From the NCBI GenBank assembly GCA_050084985.1, contig JBITNC010000001.1:23312001-23376000 (forward strand): a stretch of DNA of 64,000 bases, written 5' to 3'. The notes beneath the pieces were generated by a model. The model was not told where the DNA came from. It did no database searches and saw only the letters and a program-made list of their open reading frames with translations. Shown here in pieces: positions 56,501 through 64,000 of the stretch. The DNA is from Nageia nagi (Eukaryota > Pinophyta). Position 1 is the stretch's first letter; the number at the start of each line of letters is the position of its first letter. The position numbers and the translations under genes were made by a program.

Positions 56501-58959
56501 TCTTGATAACCTAGGAGGATAACTTGAAACTTAATCAAAATAATAAATTGGCTAATCCAATATGTATGATAATCTTGGAAAATAGCTAGTACTCCTCCTT
56601 ATGAGATTACATTGTTGAAAAATGAGAGTTGGTTGAGGATTGGTAGGAATTGGATTTCATGTGGGCATTTAGATGAAGGCCTAATTTCAAACAAGAAAAA
56701 AACCTCAAATCTATCCCCTCTTACAATAATGTTACTTGGTTATGATAAAAAGTTGTATGCATGGGTCATATAATTTAATGAATTTAAAAACTTTTTATTT
56801 ATGTGAAATCAATTAAACAATTTAATTATAACTTGTTGATTACTTGTGGTTAAAATTCAAAATGTATGATTCATTTGAACAAATTCAACATGCTTGGTTG
56901 ATTACCTTCATGGTTGGATAATTTTTTCAACAACTTACAATTATTTTACATAGTATAATATTGATCTCATACATGGAATGAAATCTACACTTTGGATACA
57001 TTATTGCAATTCTTTTGCCTTAAATATATTGGTAAATAATCTTATGGCCTTGATAATAAAACTTTTGGATCTTGTGCATAATACAAATTAGCAATATATA
57101 TAGTTTTGTATGCAAATGGATTAATGCTTTCCATGGTTGGAATATTATACCCATATTTTTGGTTTGATGCTATTTTATTTGTTGAAAATTATCTATAATT
57201 TGGATTGTTGTCACCTTGCTTTCATTTTTTAAAGTTTATCCTATTTTTAAGATTAATGCCAATATATATTCATGTTTGGGATGTTATTCTTATTTATGTT
57301 CCTATTTCTTGATAGAGAGTTATAGTGAATGGAGTGGTTAAAAAGGTTCACCTTTCTTCATGGCCATAAATTATTGGATTTTCCACATAAAGAATCAAAT
57401 TTATTGTCAATGTGAAAATTATCTTAAAATAATATTTCCAAAGGTCAACAATCATACAATTTTTATTGTTCATTTACAACCTTGTTTATGACAATCAACA
57501 TAAGAACATTTTGCAAAATAAAAATTATAAAATGTCATAAAAATAAAGTAATGAAATTTAAAAAAATAAATAAAAACTATAATATATTTAGAACAAAGGG
57601 CAATGAAAATAGATATGAAACAAAAATGTTTCAAAAAAATCATAATTCATTTTTAAAATCATGTCATTTTTGAAAGAATGTTTGAAATTTTTAAATTTTA
57701 TCAATTATAAAGTTGATACATTTCTTTAAAAAAATGAAAACTGCATAATATTTTTTTAATATTCTCAAAGCTACTAGTATGATAAATGTTTTACAACCCA
57801 TTCATTTTAAAATAATTAATTTTTAAATATATTTATAGTATTCAAATATATATAATAACTAATTAAAATTTAATCAAATTTTTATTCATTTTGAAATTAA
57901 GAGATGTTAGTGGGATGGTATAGCCATATATTGCATATCATGACAAATCTTAGAAAGTTCCATTTTCCAATTTAAAAATGTTTGACATTGCTAACACTGA
58001 TGAATTCTAATTTAAATTGTTTAAACTTGCACCTACGATTTGATGGCAACCCTCGATCAAAACTCTCTTTTGAAGCTACTTACATTAACATTTTGAAAGT
58101 TGGCATTTACACTACAAGCATATCTGTACTTAATTCTATTGCTGAGAAAAGCTTAAATATGTTATATAAAAACATTATTCATAATAAATTATTAGTATCA
58201 TACATTCTTTATAAATTGAAATTAGTTTCTTTTATGCAATGATTACATCAATGTTTTAGTGTTCATAACATACATGACATCTCTATTTCAAGTTGATTAT
58301 CACTCTTCTAGTAAGTTACTTCATGATGCTAAGAAGTAGAGTCAGTGATTACTACAAGTTTGGGTTGCCCATCAATAATGTAAAATGATTTTTCATAGTA
58401 GAAATTTTGGCTTGCTAGGAGTGGCTTTAGTCTAACTTCTAGTAGACTTTTAACAAGGAATTACAATTTTCACAGCATCAAAAATGATAAATATATTTAA
58501 TTATCTAAAGTTTTATCAAATACGGATTCTACTAACAATTACAATACTTGTGTCTTTGTGAATCAAATTAAAATCCCACTAGAAATTCCCAATAAAAAAG
58601 CTTTCTTGAAAATAACAATCATTGATAAGTTTAAAATCTACTTGAGCATTTTCAAAGAGGGAAAAAAAATTGAGAAATTGTTTGTTCCTTTAATTTACAT
58701 TTGAGTTTTTAAGACTCATATATAATCTTTTATAGCATTCAATTTAGGGCAAATACAAGTAGGGTGTGGCAATCACTAAGAAGAATGTTGAATGGTTAAA
58801 AAGGTTCACCCTTCTCCAAAAATTAGAAACTATTGTAGTAGTTAAAAAGGTTCACCCTTCTCCAAATTGTAATTTATGCCACTTTGCTTCCATTGTTAGT
58901 AAATTTATCCATTATGGATTGATGCCACTTTGGGGAGAATATCCATGTTGATGGATTAT
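56501..58959. other. AT-rich stretch in copia-A2 where gag is expected
   Basis: No gag motif found. A block of about 170 bp near 57190-57360 resembles 58780-58960 (shared GGTTAAAAAGGTTCACC, CACTTTGCTT/CACCTTGCTT, TTTATCC). The sequence GGTTAAAAAGGTTCACC occurs three times (about 57337, 58793, 58839). Gag may be deleted, or replaced by inserted DNA. Confidence 0.5.
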
Positions 58960-59630
58960 GGATTAGAGCCACTTTCTTTATTCCATCCTATGACCTTCAT
59001 CAACTATTTTAGTAGGATGACATTTGGTTATCTACTTGAGTATAAGCATCAAACCTTTTGATAAGTTCAAATATTTCAAAGCCTTAGTTGAAAATTAGAC
59101 TAACTTAAAAATCAATATGTTGAGATATAACAATGGGGGTGAGTATAACAACAATGAATTTTGTACCAAATATGAAATCAAGAGGTAGTTCACAATCTCT
59201 TACACCCCTTAGTAAAATGGTGTTGTTGAAAGAAATAATATGACCTTTTAGGAAATGGCTAAGTACATGTTTGGAAATATCCCTAGTTTCTTATGGGATG
59301 AAGCTATAAACACTGTAATCTACACCCTAAATAGGTGCCCTACAAAATTAGTTGAAGTTAAAACCCCATGATGCAAGGATGGAGAAGAAACCTAACATCA
59401 CTCACCTTAGAGTTTTTAGATATGATGCTTTCATTATTTAAGAGAAAAGAAAGAAGTTGGAAATACATTTTTATAGGCTATGATAGTAGAAGTTACAAGC
59501 TCTACTCTCCATCCTATAGAATAGCGTTCATCTTAAGGGATGTAAATTTCAATGAACTTCTTATGGAATTCACTGCTAATGAGGATAACAAGTATGACCT
59601 TAAACAAATCCTTATTTGCAAAACTTGATA
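58960..59630 (+). pseudogene. pol: copia-A2 integrase
   Basis: Core pieces in order: FINYFSRMTFGYLLEYKHQT near 58995, NGGEYNNNEFCTKYEIKR near 59130 (second catalytic Asp replaced by Asn), then NGVVERNNMTF near 59218 with the catalytic Glu, EMAKYMFGNIPSFLWDEAIN, TLNRCPTKLVEVKTP, then WKYIFIGYDSRSYKLYSPSY and ILRDVNFNELL (59368-59628 in a shifted frame). Several stops and shifts. The order matches copia-A1 and copia-B. Confidence 0.88.
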
Positions 59631-60573
59631 ACAAAAATGAGCCCTTATTATTCAAGGAAGCTTCAAAGCATAAGTGCTAGATGGAATCCATGAAAGTGGA
59701 GTATGAGTTGCTTATCAAAAATGAAACTTGGGACTTATCCCAATGAGAAGAATGTGATTGGCAATAAGTGAATTTACAAGGTCAAGCATAATTTAGTTTG
59801 GAATATTGAAAAATACAAGGAAAAGTTAGTGATTAAAGGTTTTTCTTAGAAATATGGAGTTGAATATGAAAAAATATTTGCTCCCATGGAAAATATGTCC
59901 ACTCCTTGCTCTTTTAGTAGCTCAGGGTTGGAATGTATTTCAACTTGATGTAAAAAGTGCATTTCTCAATGGTGACCTAGATATGGAGATCTATATAATC
60001 AACTAGGAGTGTTTGTTATGGAAGAAAAAGAGTCCTTTGTGTGCAAGCTAAAGAATTTGTTGTATGGAGTTAATCAAGCACCCAAAGCTTAGTACAAGAA
60101 AAGTTTAGGTTATTTTGAGAACATTGGATTATCCAAGTACTTCTCTAACTCTAATCTATATGTACTCAATCAGGGACAATACTTGATCACTAGGAATAAT
60201 GATGAAATCATCTAAGAGTACATATCCAAACTTAAGAAAACTTATGAAATGATTGATCTTGGACTCTTGCACTACTATCTTGAAATGCAAATGCACCAAA
60301 AAAAGGATTGTACTTATCTTATTCAATATAAGTATATCTTAAGGATTTTGCAAAAATTTGGAATGGAAGAGTGCAAACTTGTTGTGATCCTAATTTCTCT
60401 TAGAATCACTCTAACTCTTAGCTGCAACTCTTAGCTTGAAAATGGTACTTCTTATAGATAAATTAATTGGTAATCTATTGTATTTGACTATCTTTAGGCC
60501 AAATATTGCCTTTGCAATAAATCTAATGGCATAGTTTATACAAAAATTGTATTTTAAGCACCTCAATACTATT
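59631..60573 (+). pseudogene. pol: copia-A2 reverse transcriptase and RNase H start
   Basis: Pieces: the WVYKTK-type lead-in near 59770, VFQLDVKSAFLNGDLDMEIY near 59940-60000, a degenerate LKNLLYGVNQAPKA near 60050, then MIDLGLLHYYLEMQMHQKKD at 60249 and YLIQYKYILRILQKFGMEEC. The YVDD motif should lie near 60190 but is lost in a deletion or shift there. LTIFRPNIAFAINLMA and FIQKLYFKHLN (60485-60565) begin the RNase H, which is cut at 60573 by copia-A3. Confidence 0.85.
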
Positions 60574-61072
60574 TGAAGGAATTAAGACTAAGAGATCAAT
60601 TCTTATATTTCCAAGAATATATGAAAGATCTCTCAAATATAAATATTCAAAGCACAAATAATCTCACTAGTTGACACAAGATATAAATGGTTCTTCCAAC
60701 CATGGGATTACATCCATTAAGTAATATCTTTCTCATTCACAAAGCTAGTTGTCTTACAAGACACCTTTCTTCCTTTCCTAACACTAATCCTATATCATTT
60801 ATTTGCTTCAACTTTTTGATGTGTGATTAAAAATAGAGGGCTTTCTATTTATAGGCCAAAATCCTCCTTTGGATAACCCTTTTAACCATTATACAAAGAC
60901 ATGACATGCTTCACCCCTTTACCCAAGGTGCATGCTCATGAAGAGTTATAGGACAAGTTACATTATCATATTCACTTAAATACTTAAAGTATATAGGGAT
61001 ACCCTTAAGTATTGGTGAATTTACTAGAATAACCTTACAAAACTTTCCAATAATGTATTATACATTCTAACA
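60574..61072 (-). repeat. 3' LTR of copia-A3
   Basis: 499 bp. On the minus strand it starts TGTTAGAATGTATAATAC and ends ATTCCTTCA. The TATA box CTATAAATAG is at 60845-60854. It matches the other family LTRs along its length. Confidence 0.95.
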
Positions 61073-61860
61073 CTCCCCCTTAATGCAATATTGGTATAGA
61101 GTAAAGAAGAGATAAAAAGAAAGTAAAAGAGAGTTATCCTTCTTACAGATACAATTAGAGATGAGAATTTTTACATATTTGTGAAGTAAACAAGATCTTA
61201 ATTTGAGACTCACTACTTTACAATTATAACAAATAATTTACAATACAATCATTAATCAAAATTAGTTTCAATGTACATAAAGTAGTCATCCAACCAAAAG
61301 TTGACATGTTGAGCCTCCATAGGCATTCATATCTAAAGTAACTTGTAATCTCAAGAAGAAACTTGCAAGCTACAAGTAGCTCAAAAAATAAGATCAGTTG
61401 CATGCATCATATACACATTCATATCATCAAGGATAAATGAATCAAGTAATGCCATCCATAAATTGATCAATGGTGCATTATAAGTCATCACAAATATGCC
61501 AAACCAATACCCATAGTCACCTATTATATACAAAATATATGTTGATTATCATCACAAATAGAGCATTACAAAATGCACATACAAGTTCCACACACATAGA
61601 TAATTGAATAGTCCCAGAAGATACATACAAGTTACTCACATATACATAATTGTATAGTGCCAAAATGTTTCATCATATGCATATATAAGTTCCTCTCACA
61701 TGGTAACAATGATCTATTATATCCTCAAGGTGAACAAATAGTTCATCACACAAGGAGAACTATCTAAAAGGTACACACATGAATCAATATTATACAATTA
61801 AAAATCCTTCCAGGGATGAAGTTGTCATCACAAATATGAATTCAACACAAGAATTAAAAC
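61073..61860 (-). other. copia-A3 polypurine tract and 3' untranslated region
   Basis: Minus strand AAGGGGGAG adjoins the LTR. The rest resembles 16777-17500 of copia-A1 (TTGATCAATGGTGCA, ATATGTTGATTATCA, and the purine run near 61868). Confidence 0.8.
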
Positions 61861-62914
61861 TTCACTCCCCCTTGAGGGAAACTTCACTAACTCAATAGAC
61901 TCCCTAAGCTTATTGGACTGAGCTTCAAGAAAAGGTTTTGTGAACAAATCAATGAAGTTCATGGTAGATGGAAAATATCGCAAGTGTATGATGTCATCTA
62001 GAACCATCTCCTTAGTGAAGTGTGTTTGAATTTTAACATATTTTATTCTCTAATAAAAAATAGGATTCTTAGCTAAAGAAATAGCTGACTAATTATTTAA
62101 ATAAATTTGATATGGATGAGCTTGCTCATACCCAATTTTTTTCAAAATATGCCTAATCTAAATAGCTTCCTAGGTTGCAACAAACATAGCTTGGTATTCA
62201 GCTTTTATGGTGGAAAGAGAAATAGTATGTTGCTTCTTGGAATCCTAAGAGATAGCACCTAAACCAATGCCAAACACATATGTATAGGTTGATTTCCTAT
62301 CATCTATATATCCTCCATAGTCAAAATTTGAGATCTCTAAGAGAAAAATGAAGATAACTTGGAATACTTGAGAGCAAGATCCTTCATTCCCACAACATAT
62401 CTTAATATTTACTTAACATCATTAAAGTGCTCAACATATGGTTTATGCATGAATCATGTCATCAAAATTATTGTAAAAGGTAATATCTAGTCTAGAAATA
62501 GTCAAATAAAGAAGACTTCCAATTAATTACCTATAAGTCATAGCATATTCTAACTAAGAGTTGGAGCTAAGAGACAAAGTGATTCCATGAGAGACTAGGA
62601 TTGTAATATATTTGCACTCCTCCATTCCAAAATTTTGTAATATATCTAATATATACTTGGATTGACTAAGATAAATGCACTCCTTATATTGGTACACTTA
62701 CATTCTAAGGTAGTAGTGCAAGAGACCAATATCAGGTATTTCAAATGTTGCTTTAAGTTTGGATATGCACTCTTGAATGATTTTATCTTATTTATAATGA
62801 TCAAAAGATCATCCACATAAAGAGGAATCAAGACCATGTCTTTTTATTGATTTAGCATATATAGATTAGATTTAGAGAAGCACTTGAAGAATCTAATGTC
62901 TATAAAGTGTATTC
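61861..62914 (-). pseudogene. pol: copia-A3 RNase H and reverse transcriptase fragment
   Basis: The reverse transcriptase part near 62640-62900 includes VLIPLYVDDLLIIINK (YVDD intact at about 62807-62825) and an IPDIGLLHYY-like piece. RNase H follows leftward to a terminal IDLFTKPFLEAQS motif near 61900-61960. Several stops and frameshifts. Truncated at the N-terminal side, so [13 protein letters not shown] is missing. Confidence 0.85.
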
Positions 62915-63174
62915 TTTTCTAATTGCACTCTAACTTGGGGTAACACACTATCATTCTTTCATTCTTTTCAAAAAATCTTTCTATTAAAACTTCCCTTCCT
63001 TTCACATATAATTTGAATCTTCCATTAGTCTTAAGTTTATAAGTCTTGGTCTTTCATATTTTGCCTTATAAATTTCTAATCAAAGTCTAGCAGGTGTTAC
63101 AATAACTCCTGGGGGATAAACCTTAAATCATGTTAGCAATCAAAAGAGCCAAGAACTATATGTATAGGGAGTTA
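62915..63174. other. Sequence beyond the copia-A3 truncation; nothing recognised
   Basis: No match to the rest of the copia-A family, so it marks the breakpoint. No coding signal. Confidence 0.5.
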
Positions 63175-63312
63175 GTGTAAATATAATGTTCAATAATTAT
63201 TGTAAATACAATGTCCAAGAGTTGTTGTAAATACAATGTTTGGGAGTTGTTGTAAATACAGTGTATGGGAGTTGTTGTAAATACAGTGTCCAAGAATTAT
63301 TGTAAAAGTGGG
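63175..63312 (+). repeat. Tandem array, 25-bp unit, about 5.5 copies
   Basis: Consecutive units TTGTAAATACA(A/G)TGT-x(4)-GA(G/A)TTG, each 25 bp with few differences. Confidence 0.9.
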
Positions 63313-63353
63313 TCCAAGTTATGTCTAAATAATCAGTAGGAGATACCCAAAAG

Positions 63354-63730
63354 CAAATAGAACCCATCAATTTTCAATAATTACATCATCATTTTTGGTT
63401 AAAATAAGCAAGTCCTAGAATAAGTAATGGTGGGTGATGATTCATGAAGATACCAAATAGAACCCATTGATTTTCAATAGTGATATCATCATTTTTGGCT
63501 AAAATCAATGGATCCTAAAACAAGTAATGGCAGGTGATGATTCATAAATATACCAAATAGAACCCATTTATTTTTAATAATGACATCATCATTTATAGCT
63601 AAAATCAATAGGTCTTAGTGAAGATTTATGAAGATACCAAATAAAGCCTATCGATTATGAGCAATGATGTCAGAACTTTTGACCAAAATTAGTGGGTACT
63701 AAGGAGAGGTAGATCATGAATAATGTTTGA
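63354..63730 (+). repeat. Tandem array, 100-bp unit, about four copies
   Basis: Unit starts at 63354, 63454, 63554 and 63638. Each begins CAAATA(G/A)A-CC-AT and contains ATCATCATTTTTGGCTAAAA-type sequence, then GATTCAT(G/A)A(A/T)(G/T)ATAC. The third unit has lost about 16 bp and the fourth is divergent. Confidence 0.88.
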
Positions 63731-64000
63731 ACCAAAGAAATAGAATCTAATAGACTAAGATGAGAGTAGTGGGTAAGAATTAACACCTATATCCACTTAA
63801 TCTTAAGTGTTAGACCCTCAAGGCCCTATTAATGTGTCAAATTCAACTCAATTCCACATAACAAGTGGTAATTTCTTCTCTAACTCACTTGATATATTAT
63901 TTACCACCCCTATTAATCTATTCAATTAGAATTACAATATGAATCATTAATGGTTGTAGAGAAATATATGACTTTTGATAAAGCACAATGCTAGATTGTA

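Larger units (their letters stand above)
53637..60573 (+). mobile_element. copia-A2: Ty1/copia element, interrupted
   Basis: Plus-strand relative of copia-A1: 5' LTR 53637-54148, degenerate primer-binding site, long leader, integrase from about 58960, reverse transcriptase and the start of RNase H. At 60573, within the RNase H (a KLYFKHLN motif just before), it is cut by copia-A3. Its 3' LTR is not in the window. Gag was not recognised. It is more decayed than copia-A1. Confidence 0.85.
60574..62914 (-). mobile_element. copia-A3: truncated Ty1/copia element
   Basis: Minus-strand copia-A member holding only its 3' part: LTR 60574-61072, polypurine tract, 3' untranslated region, RNase H, and reverse transcriptase up to about 62914, where similarity to copia-A1 (18495) stops. 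It sits in the RNase H of copia-A2, in opposite orientation. The right-hand end has no LTR in the window. Confidence 0.85.

Noticed and set aside
63175-63730. CRISPR-like array
   Set aside because: Units are contiguous tandem copies with no unique spacers, and the context is plant retroelement DNA.
1-64000. Bacterial or organelle origin, tRNA or rRNA genes
   Set aside because: No ribosome-binding-site and operon pattern, no rRNA or tRNA cloverleaf noticed. tRNA-like matches are only short retroelement primer-binding sites.

Overview
This window looks like nuclear DNA from a large, repeat-rich plant genome. It is very AT-rich, I see no intact host gene, and nearly all recognisable coding sequence belongs to decayed LTR retrotransposons. 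The mix of Ty1/copia, chromovirus-type Ty3/gypsy and a very large Tat-like gypsy element, all old, suggests a gymnosperm or another slow-turnover giant genome. That is an inference from style; the species cannot be read from the sequence. Layout: 1-6673 is mostly featureless AT-rich DNA, with one decayed reading frame that carries a 20-codon tandem repeat (601-1263). From 6674 to at least 47023 there is a stack of nested insertions. The outermost layer is a plus-strand gypsy element (here 'gypsy-B'): 5' LTR about 6674-7066, primer-binding site 7070, gag from 7741. Its gag stops at 8401 and resumes at 43788. The 35.4 kb in between is a minus-strand Tat-like element with its own LTRs (8402-9277 and 43040-43787), a double RNase H, and two unrecognised extra reading frames downstream of integrase: one sense (28378-29515) and one antisense (24902-26181). 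Three further elements sit inside the Tat element: a chromovirus 'gypsy-A' (+, 10410 to about 15400), a Ty1/copia element 'copia-A1' (-, 16281-24713, near-matching 5-bp target duplication) and a deleted chromovirus 'gypsy-C' (-, 37266-41243, perfect CTAGA duplication). The resumed gypsy-B gag is broken again by a small hAT-like DNA transposon (43848-44570, 8-bp duplication). Gypsy-B then continues through protease, reverse transcriptase and RNase H. At 47024 it is hit by 'copia-B' (-, 47024-52003), the best-preserved element, with a perfect CAATC duplication. From 53637 a second copy of the copia-A family runs on the plus strand (copia-A2). At 60574 it is interrupted by a third copy on the minus strand (copia-A3), truncated near 62914. 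The right edge (63175-63730) holds two tandem arrays, one of 25-bp and one of 100-bp units. How the parts work together: each autonomous element once encoded gag (the particle), protease, reverse transcriptase with RNase H, and integrase, driven from its LTR promoter and primed by a host tRNA. All are now broken by stops, frameshifts or deletions, and many stops look like C-to-T or G-to-A changes. LTR divergence judged by eye (Tat highest, then copia-A1, copia-B, gypsy-C) agrees with the nesting order. The least explained features are the two extra reading frames of the Tat-like element.
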